DNA from: Gudongella sp964575895 | GTDB taxonomy: Bacteria > Bacillota > Clostridia > Tissierellales > Tissierellaceae | DNA length: 64,000 nucleotides | NCBI GenBank assembly: GCA_964575895.1 | Contig: CAZNTE010000008.1 | Location: 1-64,000 of the forward strand | Direction of reading: 5' to 3' | In this document: positions 17,653-25,691 of the stretch, in pieces | Layout of the letters: every line of letters begins with the position of its first letter | Position numbering within the stretch: the stretch's first letter is position 1 | Notes under the pieces: generated by a model | The model's database searches: none | What the model was told of the DNA's origin: nothing | What the model saw: the letters and a program-made list of their open reading frames with translations, nothing else | Position numbers and translations under genes: made by a program

Positions 17653-17667
17653 ATGCAAGCGTATGCA
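17653..17667. promoter_or_regulatory. LacI/CcpA-type operator (cre-like) before the maltodextrin-binding protein gene
   Basis: ATGCAAGCGTATGCA matches the CcpA cre consensus WTGNAARCGNWWNCA at every position and is nearly palindromic. A possible -10 (TATATT) lies just upstream, so binding would block transcription. Either CcpA or the cluster's LacI regulator could bind. Confidence 0.6.
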
Positions 17668-17693
17668 CAAAAAGTAATTAGGGGGAAAGTAAA

Positions 17694-19025
17694 ATGAAAA
17701 AAAGGTTTTTATTAGCATTAATAGTTGCTTTGGCTTTATCAATAACAGCTTGTTCACCAAGCACACCAAGTGAGCCAGCGACACCAGCCGAACCAAGTGA
17801 ACCAACTGCAGAAGGTCTTACAGGGTCAATTTCGGTTCAAGTAGAATCAAGCTGGATGAGTTATTACGAGGCTGCTGCAGCTAGAGTTATTGCAGAAAAT
17901 CCAGAAGCAGAGATTACTTTTATCGAAACAGGTTCATTTGATCACTTAGAAGTATTAGATTCAACTGATGTAACTAATGTTGACGTGGCAGATGTTTTTG
18001 CTATACCAGCAGATAGAATTTATGGATTATCAAACAATGAAGCTCTAGCTGCACTTGATGCAAAAACAATGGCTGCTAACTTAGGTGGATTTGCAGATTA
18101 CGACAATGGTTTAGGTGGCAACTTCAATATTGATGGAGAGTATTTAGCATTCCCAATGAATATTGAAACACTTATTACATTCGTTAACACAGCTAATGCA
18201 GAGAGCAAGGGAATTGACACTAGTGGAACTGTTGAAATGACTGATCTTGGATATCAAGATATGTTATTACCAGCCTTTGACGCATGGTTTGGAGTATCAT
18301 TTGCCAATGCAGGTGGAATAGAATTATTAGGTCATGATAGTAGTGGAACTCTTTATTCTGATTTCACTAAGGATTTCGCAGACCTAAATGAACAACAAAA
18401 AGAAGTATTCACAGCTCTTTATGATTATTGGAAGGAGCATGACACTAATGGAACACCTATGTGGGATGCAGATGCTGCTTGGGGATATATGGATACAGAA
18501 TTTTCAACTGGGGGACAAACTGCCCTTAGAATAGAAGGTCCTTGGTCAACAGGTAATTTATCTGCTTTAGCAGGAAATGGTGCAGACTTAGATATACTTC
18601 CTATAAATCAAGTAACAGTAAAAGGTTATCCACTAGCTCACTGGAAAGGCGGCTGGGGATTAGCAATTAATGCTAGAAATGAAATGGATGCTGACAAGAT
18701 GGCATTAGGTCAAGCATTTATAGAAGAACTAGTGAACCCAGAATTTGCAGTAGATTTCTTCAAAGCTACTGGGAAAATTTTAGAGAACGTTCCAGCTTCT
18801 GATTATCTAAACTCTGACTTAGCAGATGTTGATAAGGAAGTTATAGCTGCAGTATTGGAATCCTATGAAGCTGCTCCAGCTAGACCACTATTTACCGAGT
18901 GGGGATCAGTTTGGGATACTTGGAAAAATGGTTTATTATCATGGTCAGCTCAAAAGCCAGCTACTGTTGAAGCAGCTTATGAAGCAATGAAAGCGTCCTT
19001 TGATGCTATGATGTTAAACTTCTAG
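17694..19025 (+). CDS. ABC transporter solute-binding lipoprotein, probably maltodextrin
   Basis: The protein has 443 residues. It has a lipoprotein signal (LIVALALSITAC, Cys about 20), a short Pro/Ser/Glu linker and a family 1 extracellular solute-binding fold. Recognisable segments are YLAFPMNIETLITFVN, a region resembling MalE's GYMDTEFSTGGQTALRIEGPW, and LAHWKGGWGLAINAR. It captures the sugar outside the cell and delivers it to the MalF/MalG permease encoded downstream. AGGGGGAAAG lies before the ATG. A strong hairpin after the stop separates it from the permease genes, a common way to make binding protein in excess. Substrate is inferred from MalQ and phosphorylase. Confidence 0.9.
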   Translation: MKKRFLLALIVALALSITACSPSTPSEPATPAEPSEPTAEGLTGSISVQVESSWMSYYEAAAARVIAENPEAEITFIETGSFDHLEVLDSTDVTNVDVADVFAIPADRIYGLSNNEALAALDAKTMAANLGGFADYDNGLGGNFNIDGEYLAFPMNIETLITFVNTANAESKGIDTSGTVEMTDLGYQDMLLPAFDAWFGVSFANAGGIELLGHDSSGTLYSDFTKDFADLNEQQKEVFTALYDYWKEHDTNGTPMWDADAAWGYMDTEFSTGGQTALRIEGPWSTGNLSALAGNGADLDILPINQVTVKGYPLAHWKGGWGLAINARNEMDADKMALGQAFIEELVNPEFAVDFFKATGKILENVPASDYLNSDLADVDKEVIAAVLESYEAAPARPLFTEWGSVWDTWKNGLLSWSAQKPATVEAAYEAMKASFDAMMLNF

Positions 19026-19041
19026 ATATTTAAATATTTTT

Positions 19042-19070
19042 AAGGGAATAGGGTATAACCCTGTTCCCTT
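19042..19070 (+). terminator. intra-operon hairpin after the solute-binding protein gene
   Basis: AAGGGAATAGGG pairs with CCCTGTTCCCTT (one T.G pair) around TATAA. No T run follows, so it is more likely an mRNA-stabilising or attenuating hairpin than a full terminator. Confidence 0.6.
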
Positions 19071-19104
19071 AACTTTAACTTTAAAATGGAGGAAGGCATT
19101 TTTC

Positions 19105-19128
19105 ATGCCAGAAATTTTATATGGATAG
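19105..19128 (+). CDS. 7-codon leader ORF, possible translational coupler
   Basis: ATG at 19105 with GGAGGAAGG 8 nt upstream encodes MPEILYG and ends in TAG at 19126-19128. That stop overlaps the ATG (19121) of the next gene, which has no ribosome site of its own at normal distance. The ATG also lies in a small hairpin, GGCAT/ATGCC (19095-19109), so two readings exist: a coupled leader peptide, or a hairpin that brings the ribosome site close to 19121. Confidence 0.4.
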   Translation: MPEILYG

Positions 19129-19567
19129 TGAAAACAGATTAGGTAAGAAAAATTTTTATATTATATCATTAATTTCAGCAATAATAGTAATGTTGTCATC
19201 CTTTGAGGCAATAATTAGAGTCAAAGATAGGGAACTTTTCTTATCCTTTGCAAAAGATAACTTTCCAGATCAATTAATAGACACATCAATTTTCAATACA
19301 TACTTAACATCAGAATTATCCTTGTATTTAATCAAGGTTTTCATCCCTATATCCATAGCTATTCTGGCATATCTAGCTCTTACTAAAATAAGATTTTCTA
19401 GAATATTTATATTTATCTGGACAATTCTTGCAGCAGGAGGATTCGCATATACTTTCTTGGAGTTTAACTTTTACTCAGTTTTTTATTATAGCATCTTGCT
19501 TTTGTACATAGTTTTAATACTATTTCTATATTTTTTTGTAGGCTTAAATAGAAAATCAACAAAATAA
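19121..19567 (+). CDS. small four-helix membrane protein of the maltodextrin operon
   Basis: I do not recognise this 148-residue protein. It has about four hydrophobic helices (residues 10-30, 65-87, 93-111 and 116-137), with a polar loop of about 35 residues after the first. It lies between the solute-binding protein and MalF genes, an unusual place for an extra gene in a maltose ABC operon. It might assist the permease or be an independent membrane protein; nothing in the sequence decides. The next gene starts 12 nt later. Its start may depend on translational coupling to the short leader ORF. Confidence 0.65.
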   Translation: MDSENRLGKKNFYIISLISAIIVMLSSFEAIIRVKDRELFLSFAKDNFPDQLIDTSIFNTYLTSELSLYLIKVFIPISIAILAYLALTKIRFSRIFIFIWTILAAGGFAYTFLEFNFYSVFYYSILLLYIVLILFLYFFVGLNRKSTK

Positions 19568-19579
19568 GGTGGTGATTTT

Positions 19580-21676
19580 ATGGGAAAATACACTCTCTTT
19601 TTACTGGATAATATTGGGAATAAATATGAAAGAAAGAACCTTTATTTGAAGGAGTTAGCTATTATAGATGATGCTATTAAAAATAACAAATCATCCAGTG
19701 ATAATGTAAACCTAAAAAAGAAAAGAGAAGAACTCGTCAAGAATAAGAACAAAAACGAATATCTACTTGATTTAAAGGAATTTAATTTGAAGGAGAAGAA
19801 ATTCTTTCAAGAATTAAAGGCAAAAAAGAGGGACTATGTAAATTTATTGGATAATGATTTAGATAGTAAGGTTAAGGATCTCACCATCCAGCTTTTTGAA
19901 AGTAGGTTAAAGGAAAATTTCTACAAAGATTATGTAGATTTAGATTATAAGGCTGAGTTTAACTATTTAAAATATAAGGAAAAATCTACTCAACTCCCAA
20001 GTATAATTGAATATATTACAATTTTACAGAAAGAAATCCAAGAAGCTACTACTATTCAAGAAGAGTTAGAAAAACAGGACTCTTCAGAAATTGCAAAAAG
20101 TGTAGAAAGTTTCAAAAGGGAAGAAAGAGAAAAATTAAAAAGTGAAATTGATAGAACAAAAGGGATGCATAAGGAAGGGATTATTTCTAAGAAAGCTGAA
20201 CGTAATGGAATTGCAGCTGCAAAGAGAGAATATAAAAATGCAGTAGCTCTTAAGAAGTATGAAATACCAACTAATGCCAATAAGCAGATAATTAAGAGTA
20301 AGAAACATGAGCTTAAAATGGGGATCAAAAGAAATATTAAGATTCTAAATGGTGATATTGCTGATATAAGAAGGAGAATTCCTGTTGAGGTAGAAAAGAC
20401 CAGCCCGATTTTTTCCTTTTTAACAATACCATTTCCTGGAGTGGGTCAAGCTCTTAACAAGCAGTTTGGTAAAAGTATCATATTTTTACTGGCTTCATTA
20501 TTTATATACTTGATAGCCATTCCTTATGCATTAGGATATGGTAATTATCAAGGTGAAGGTATAGCAGGATTGATCAACCTAGCTGAAGGTGGGCCAAGAA
20601 TTTACAAATCATTGATATTTATGATTGAAGGTGTAGTAGCCATATTTTTTGTCTTAATTGCAGCAGCATTGCTAGCAGTATCCTTTAAGGATGTATATAG
20701 GGTGGAGAAAAATACTATTAAGGGAATAAGAAATAGCAATTGGTTTGAGACAAAGAGGGCTCTAAAACAAGATGGTTTTCCATATCTAGTTTCATTTCCT
20801 GCACTAATAATAATAGTATTTATTGTTCTAGTACCAGTTATTACAACATTCCTACTATCTCTTACTAACATGAATCCTCAAAACCAATCAAAGTTTTCAT
20901 GGATCGGTATTGATAATTATAAGTTGATAGCAACTGGAGAAGGATTGGCAGGTAGTGTATTCTGGTTAATCTTAGTTTGGACTATAATATGGACACTTCT
21001 AGCTACCACATTGGCTATATCCATAGGTTTCTTCCTGGCACTACTTGTTAATAATGATAGGATTAAGGCTAAGAAGTTCTTTAGGACGATATACTTGTTA
21101 CCTTGGGCAGTTCCAGCATTTATAACCATAATGTTCTTCAGCATAATGGTTGCACCTGGAGGAACCATTACGGTTATTTTAGAAAAGATAGTTGGAGGTA
21201 GGGTTGAGATAAAAAACAGTCCCCTTTATACTAGATCAGCACTAATACTACTACAAGGCTGGTTGGGTAGCGCATATGTATTCCTCTTAACTACAGGGGT
21301 CTTACAAGCAATACCAGGAGACCTATATGAAGCAGCTGATATTGATGGTGCATCATCCTGGGATAAGACCAGAAGAATTACAATACCACTGGTTCTATTT
21401 CAGATAGCACCCTTGTTGGTAACCCAGTATACCTTCAATTTCAATAATTTCTCAGTTATATTTTTGTTTAATGAAGGAGGACCTTTTAATCCTCAACGTT
21501 ATGGAAATCTAGCTGGTTCATCAGACTTGTTGATTTCTTATATTTATAAACTAGCTATGGTTAATCAGTATCAAGCTGTGGCTGCAGCCATTACCATGTT
21601 TATATCATTAGGGTTGATGTTCTTTGCATTCTTAGGATTTAGGAACTCCAAAGGATTTAAGGAGGGAAGGCTATGA
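19580..21676 (+). CDS. MalF-type sugar ABC permease with a long N-terminal coiled-coil extension
   Basis: The protein has 698 residues, far longer than usual MalF/UgpA permeases (about 290-450). Residues about 1-275 are Lys/Glu-rich and helical, consistent with cytosolic coiled coil (for example EELVKNKNKNEYLLDLKEF and SFKREEREKLKSEIDRTKG). Two hydrophobic helices with a loop follow (about 295-375), then the permease core with the EAA loop EAADIDGASSWDKTRRITIP that docks the ATPase. It forms the transmembrane pore with the MalG partner encoded 4 nt overlapping downstream. The extension's role is unknown. GGTGGTG precedes the ATG. Confidence 0.88.
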   Translation: MGKYTLFLLDNIGNKYERKNLYLKELAIIDDAIKNNKSSSDNVNLKKKREELVKNKNKNEYLLDLKEFNLKEKKFFQELKAKKRDYVNLLDNDLDSKVKDLTIQLFESRLKENFYKDYVDLDYKAEFNYLKYKEKSTQLPSIIEYITILQKEIQEATTIQEELEKQDSSEIAKSVESFKREEREKLKSEIDRTKGMHKEGIISKKAERNGIAAAKREYKNAVALKKYEIPTNANKQIIKSKKHELKMGIKRNIKILNGDIADIRRRIPVEVEKTSPIFSFLTIPFPGVGQALNKQFGKSIIFLLASLFIYLIAIPYALGYGNYQGEGIAGLINLAEGGPRIYKSLIFMIEGVVAIFFVLIAAALLAVSFKDVYRVEKNTIKGIRNSNWFETKRALKQDGFPYLVSFPALIIIVFIVLVPVITTFLLSLTNMNPQNQSKFSWIGIDNYKLIATGEGLAGSVFWLILVWTIIWTLLATTLAISIGFFLALLVNNDRIKAKKFFRTIYLLPWAVPAFITIMFFSIMVAPGGTITVILEKIVGGRVEIKNSPLYTRSALILLQGWLGSAYVFLLTTGVLQAIPGDLYEAADIDGASSWDKTRRITIPLVLFQIAPLLVTQYTFNFNNFSVIFLFNEGGPFNPQRYGNLAGSSDLLISYIYKLAMVNQYQAVAAAITMFISLGLMFFAFLGFRNSKGFKEGRL

Positions 21677-22569
21677 TGAAGAAAAAGAAAAAGAAAGAAA
21701 AACTTTATCTATCAGACAAACCTCCCTTGTCTCTAGCGGGGATTATTGGATTGGTCTTCTCCTATACGATTTTGTTTACTTGGGTAATTGCTATAATCTG
21801 GCCATTATTTCAAATGGTCATATCAGCTTTTAATGGGAGACAACAATCTAGAATAATGGCAAATACAAACTTTGAGTTTTCTACAAGGCATTTTGAGTAT
21901 CTATTTACTGAAACTCTATATCTACAATGGGTAAAAAACACTTTGTTTATAGCTGGAGCTACAGCCATATTAACTTTAATTGTTGTAAGTTTCACTGGAT
22001 ATGCATATTCTAGGTATAGGTTTACTGGAAGAAAAGCATCTCTAATGGCTATAATGCTCATCCAGACCATACCAACATTCGCAGGTATTACAGCATATTT
22101 TACAATGCATTCCATAGTATCATCAATAATTCCAGACTTTTCACGACAAATGATGCTAATATTAATCTATACAGGGGGCGGAATTGCATCAAATACCTTT
22201 ATTCTAAAAGGCTATATAGATTCAGTATCTACTGAACTGGATGATGCAGCTAAAATTGATGGTTGTTCTAATTTTGATGTTTATCGGTTGATTATAATGC
22301 CTATTGCTAAACCAATGTTGACTATAATAGCTCTATGGTCATTTATTGGTCCATTTATGGACTATCTATTGGCTAAGGTATTACTAACAAACCCAGGATC
22401 ATATACCTTAGCAGCAGGATTATTTACACTAATTAGTGATTTTAGAACACTTAATGAACCAGCATTTGCTGCAGGTGGGCTCTTAACTGCATTGCCAATA
22501 GTTATTCTATTTATAGTATTACAAAGACAGCTGGTATCTGGATTAACCAGTGGATCTGTTAAAGGTTAG
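21673..22569 (+). CDS. MalG-type sugar ABC permease
   Basis: The protein has 298 residues, normal for MalG/UgpE-type permeases. After a basic N terminus (KKKKKKEK) it has six hydrophobic helices and the EAA loop ELDDAAKIDGCSNFDVYRLI, which contacts the ATPase. The terminal stretch LVSGLTSGSVKG is typical of MalG. The ATG overlaps the stop of the preceding permease gene (ATGA), so the two are translationally coupled. It pairs with the MalF-type subunit to form the channel for maltodextrins; the substrate is inferred from context. Confidence 0.93.
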   Translation: MMKKKKKKEKLYLSDKPPLSLAGIIGLVFSYTILFTWVIAIIWPLFQMVISAFNGRQQSRIMANTNFEFSTRHFEYLFTETLYLQWVKNTLFIAGATAILTLIVVSFTGYAYSRYRFTGRKASLMAIMLIQTIPTFAGITAYFTMHSIVSSIIPDFSRQMMLILIYTGGGIASNTFILKGYIDSVSTELDDAAKIDGCSNFDVYRLIIMPIAKPMLTIIALWSFIGPFMDYLLAKVLLTNPGSYTLAAGLFTLISDFRTLNEPAFAAGGLLTALPIVILFIVLQRQLVSGLTSGSVKG

Positions 22570-22580
22570 GGGGGAAATAG

Positions 22581-23669
22581 ATGAAGGTAATAATGAAAAA
22601 CTTAGGAAAAAAATATGAAGGTAGAGAAGAATTTACATTAAGACATATTGATTTAGAGATAGATCATCAGGATTTTTGCATTATACTAGGACCCTCTGGC
22701 TGTGGTAAGACAACCTTATTAAGGATGATAGCAGGTTTAAATTCAATTACTGAGGGAGATCTGTTCTTTGATGATAGAAGAGTAAATACTGTTCCGCCCA
22801 AAGATAGAGACATAGCTATGGTATTCCAAAGTTATGCCCTATATCCTCATATGACTGTATATGATAATATGGCATTTTCTCTAAACATGAGAAAAGAAAG
22901 TAAAAAAGTAATAGATGAAAGAGTTAAAGAAGCAGCAAAACTTCTTCAAATAGAAAACAACCTACATGCTAAACCAGCTGATATTTCAGGAGGACAAAGA
23001 CAAAGAGTAGCCCTGGGTAGAGCTATAGTAAGAAATCCAAAGGTATTCTTAATGGACGAACCTCTATCAAATTTAGATGCCAAGCTAAGGGAACATATGA
23101 GAGTTGAACTTGTTAGAATTCATAAGCAACTAGGAACAACATCTATATATGTAACTCATGATCAAACTGAAGCTATGACCATGGCAACCAAGATAATACT
23201 AATGAATGAAGGTAAAATTCAACAAGTAGGAAAACCTGAAGACTTTTATAATAAACCAGAGAATATTTTTGTTGCAAGATTTATTGGTTCTCCTACAATG
23301 AATATAATTCAAGGAGTATATGAAAACTCTAAGTTTGTATCAGAAAATAATACCATTACTTTAACACCTTCAAATGATGATAAAAAAGTTCTAAAAGACC
23401 ATGAAGGTAAAAAAGTAACCATTGGAATACGTCCTGAAAGATTTGAAAGTGGATCTGATTTTGAAGACACTTTTGAAACAAAAATTGATGTTATAGAAAT
23501 GCTTGGGAAGGAAAAAACCTTGTTTACAACCTTAAGTGATGGATCTGAACTGGTAATTTCTACACCAGGTCATTATGAGTACAAAGAAGGGGAAACCCAT
23601 ACCTTTGGTTTTGATGTAAACGCAATACACTACTTTGACACTGAGAGTGGAGAGAGAATCAACAAATAA
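22581..23669 (+). CDS. ABC transporter ATPase, MsmX/MalK/UgpC type
   Basis: The protein has 362 residues. Walker A is LGPSGCGKTT (about 37-46), the Q-loop region reads VFQSYALYPHMTVYDN, the signature motif is ISGGQRQRVALGRA, Walker B is VFLMDEPLSNLD, and the switch region is VTHDQTEAM. The C-terminal TOBE/regulatory domain contains IGIRPE. It drives the MalF/MalG permease. GGGGGAAA lies just before the ATG, 11 nt after malG. Such ATPases sometimes serve several sugar transporters in Firmicutes; here one is encoded with its permease. Confidence 0.95.
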   Translation: MKVIMKNLGKKYEGREEFTLRHIDLEIDHQDFCIILGPSGCGKTTLLRMIAGLNSITEGDLFFDDRRVNTVPPKDRDIAMVFQSYALYPHMTVYDNMAFSLNMRKESKKVIDERVKEAAKLLQIENNLHAKPADISGGQRQRVALGRAIVRNPKVFLMDEPLSNLDAKLREHMRVELVRIHKQLGTTSIYVTHDQTEAMTMATKIILMNEGKIQQVGKPEDFYNKPENIFVARFIGSPTMNIIQGVYENSKFVSENNTITLTPSNDDKKVLKDHEGKKVTIGIRPERFESGSDFEDTFETKIDVIEMLGKEKTLFTTLSDGSELVISTPGHYEYKEGETHTFGFDVNAIHYFDTESGERINK

Positions 23670-23679
23670 GGGTGATGAT

Positions 23680-24711
23680 ATGGTAAGAAGCAACAGGATT
23701 ACAATTAAGGATGTGGCAAAAAAGGCAGGAGTTTCTCCATCTACAGTTTCGAGGGTAATTTCTGGAAGTCAAAGAATAAGTGAGGAAACAACTATTCACG
23801 TAAATAAATGCATGGAAGAGATGGGATACTTTCCCAACGCTATAGCAAGATCCCTTGCAAACAAATACACTAATACCATTGGTCTCATTATGCCAAATAA
23901 GCCGGGTGAGGCACTGCTAAATCCATTCTTCCCTCAAGCAATTAGCGGAATAATAAAGGGAGCAACGATTTATGGTTATGATGTTTTAATATCATCTCAT
24001 CTTGACGGAGATGATGAGATAAAAAGCATATCCTCCTTGGTTAATGCATCAAAAGTAGATGGGATTTTACTCATGACCAGTAGGCTTGAGGATAAATCTA
24101 TAGAATACTTAACAAAGGTAGGATTTCCATTTGCAGTAATTGGTTCACCATCAGATAAGTATCAGTTTAATTATGTTGATAATGATAATGTAAGTGCTTC
24201 TTATGAATTAACCACTTACCTAATAAATGAAGGCTATAAGAGTTTTGCTCTAATTGCTGGGGATGAAACCTTAACAGTTACTAATCACAGAATAAAAGGT
24301 TACCTAAAAGCCTTGGAAGATGGCAAGATACCTTTATCAAATTCAAGCCTGTACAGTGGTGACTTTAATGAAAGAACTGGGCATTATTTTGGGAACTTAT
24401 TGGGTGAAGAAGGGAAATTACCAGAAGCTATTATTGTAACAGACGATGTTGTTGCTTATGGATTAGCAAGTGCATTTAGCGAAAATGGCATAAGAGTACC
24501 TGGAGATGTTGCCATTGCCAGTTTCAATAACAGTTTACTTTCCAGGCAATGTCACATCCCCTTAACATCAGTGGAGATAAACGCTGATATGTTAGGTGAG
24601 GAAGCCACGAAAATATTAATAAACTCAATAAAAAATGATGATGATTATAAAAAAGTAACTGTACCTTATAAAATTCATATTAGAGAATCAACTATGCGCA
24701 CCTTATTGTAA
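23680..24711 (+). CDS. LacI-family transcriptional regulator, probably of the maltodextrin cluster
   Basis: The protein has 343 residues. The N-terminal helix-turn-helix is typical: ITIKDVAKKAGVSPSTVSRVI followed by the hinge region NAIARSLANKYTNTIGLIMP. The C-terminal domain is a periplasmic-binding-protein-like sugar sensor. The open frame extends back to 23635, but ATG 23680 has AGGGTGATG upstream and begins the domain correctly. It is 10 nt downstream of the ATPase gene and last in the cluster. LacI-type operators lie before malQ and before the binding-protein gene, so a repressor released by maltodextrin is the simplest model. Confidence 0.9.
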   Translation: MVRSNRITIKDVAKKAGVSPSTVSRVISGSQRISEETTIHVNKCMEEMGYFPNAIARSLANKYTNTIGLIMPNKPGEALLNPFFPQAISGIIKGATIYGYDVLISSHLDGDDEIKSISSLVNASKVDGILLMTSRLEDKSIEYLTKVGFPFAVIGSPSDKYQFNYVDNDNVSASYELTTYLINEGYKSFALIAGDETLTVTNHRIKGYLKALEDGKIPLSNSSLYSGDFNERTGHYFGNLLGEEGKLPEAIIVTDDVVAYGLASAFSENGIRVPGDVAIASFNNSLLSRQCHIPLTSVEINADMLGEEATKILINSIKNDDDYKKVTVPYKIHIRESTMRTLL

Positions 24712-24847
24712 AATGAGGTGCAAATTTGTTAATTTTCTGAATTTATTCAAATTCTGGTATACTTTGTATTGAAAGCTTACTCATTTAATGGTAATATTAC
24801 ATGTATAAAAGTGATTAAATACAAATTATATAAATGTGGGGGATAGT

Positions 24848-25462
24848 ATGGATAATAAGATAATTGAGGAAAATATTAGACAAATTGAGTCTGTTTTATC
24901 TACAAAAATCGTATTAGATAATGAACAAAAAATTGAAGAAATCCATGTTGTTTCCAACGGGCATAGAGCTCCAAAGCAGATTGCTAGAGATGTACAATCT
25001 GTCTTGTTAGCTACATATAATCTTGATGTGGATCATAAAAAAATAAGTATTGCACAAATTCCAGATGATAGCATGGGAAGAAATGTCTGTAGAGTAAAAC
25101 TAACTGGCCTATCTCAAGAAACAAATGGGACTAAGGCAACTGTCAAGGTAACTCTAACTAAGCAAGGTGAAGATTACATACATAGCTTAAGTGGAATTAA
25201 TACTTCAAGAAACGTAGAAAGAATGCTAGTAGAATCTACTTTGTCATCAATTCAAACATTATGTGGTTATGATGATATTTTCCTTTTTGAAGACATTAGA
25301 ACCATACAGATATCAGGTTCAAGCGTTGTTGTTGTTTGTGTTACAGGTGTACTTGGTGGAAAAGAACAGAAATTATCAGGATCATGTATAGTCAATTCTG
25401 ATTACAATAAAGCTGTTGTTAAAGCCACATTGGATGCAGTAAATAGATTTGTAACTAAATAG
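24848..25462 (+). CDS. conserved protein of unknown function
   Basis: I do not recognise a named domain in this 204-residue protein. It has no signal or membrane segment. The N-terminal half (IIEENIRQIESVLSTKIVLD, IEEIHVVSNGHRAPKQIARDVQSVL) has the look of a regulatory alpha/beta domain, and the C-terminal half has several beta strands (SVVVVCVTGVLGGKEQKLSG). A GTG at 24836 is in frame, but ATG 24848 has GGGGGAT just upstream. A possible promoter lies before it (TATACT at about 24758). It precedes the small peptide gene and the HD-GYP gene, which may point to a signalling role. Confidence 0.6.
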   Translation: MDNKIIEENIRQIESVLSTKIVLDNEQKIEEIHVVSNGHRAPKQIARDVQSVLLATYNLDVDHKKISIAQIPDDSMGRNVCRVKLTGLSQETNGTKATVKVTLTKQGEDYIHSLSGINTSRNVERMLVESTLSSIQTLCGYDDIFLFEDIRTIQISGSSVVVVCVTGVLGGKEQKLSGSCIVNSDYNKAVVKATLDAVNRFVTK

Positions 25463-25468
25463 GATTTA

Positions 25469-25668
25469 ATGCCGACTAATTTTTGTAAAAACAAATAGCG
25501 AAGCGAATATAGCATGCTTAAATAGCGAAAAGCATAGTACTCAAAAGGGAGGCTATATTCGATGAAAAAGATAATAAGCGCATTACTTAGTGTATTAGCT
25601 CTTGTACTAGCAGCTGGCGCAAACTGGACTTTAATTTAAGTTAGTTTAGTATTAAAACTAGTCGGCAT
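25469..25668. repeat. 200-bp segment bounded by an 11-bp inverted repeat, enclosing a small peptide gene
   Basis: ATGCCGACTA (25469-25478) and TAGTCGGCAT (25659-25668) are perfect inverted copies. With one flanking pair and an inner TTTT/AAAA after one mismatch the arms reach about 15 pairs. Inside lie a second 10-bp inverted pair, CGAATATAGC (25504-25513) and GCTATATTCG (25552-25561), a hairpin ATGCTT/AAGCAT, and the direct repeat AAATAGCGAA (two copies). It could be a structured RNA leader or a small mobile unit (MITE-like); a TTA flanks both ends but is too short to prove a target duplication. Confidence 0.5.
25562..25639 (+). CDS. 25-residue hydrophobic peptide (signal-peptide-like)
   Basis: ATG 25562 has GGGAGG 9 nt upstream and encodes MKKIISALLSVLALVLAAG followed by ANWTLI and TAA. 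The composition is that of a signal or leader peptide: two lysines, a 14-residue hydrophobic core and a short tail after an AAG cleavage-like site. The N terminus resembles AgrD-type autoinducer leaders, but there is no Cys/Ser-containing thiolactone region. The ribosome site abuts the closing stem of a 10-bp inverted repeat, so translation could be gated by RNA folding. The HD-GYP gene follows 52 nt later. The coding status is inferred from the ribosome site and composition. Confidence 0.55.
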   Translation: MKKIISALLSVLALVLAAGANWTLI

Positions 25669-25691
25669 TTATCATAAATGGGGGATTCCAT

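Noticed and set aside
25562..25639. AgrD-type autoinducer peptide
   Set aside because: The hydrophobic leader is similar, but there is no Cys or Ser followed by bulky residues and no acidic C-terminal tail, and no AgrB is nearby.
25469..25668. Known riboswitch (cyclic-di-GMP I or II, preQ1, cobalamin) before the HD-GYP gene
   Set aside because: The stems and conserved loop bases I remember for these classes are not present; I report it only as a structured element.
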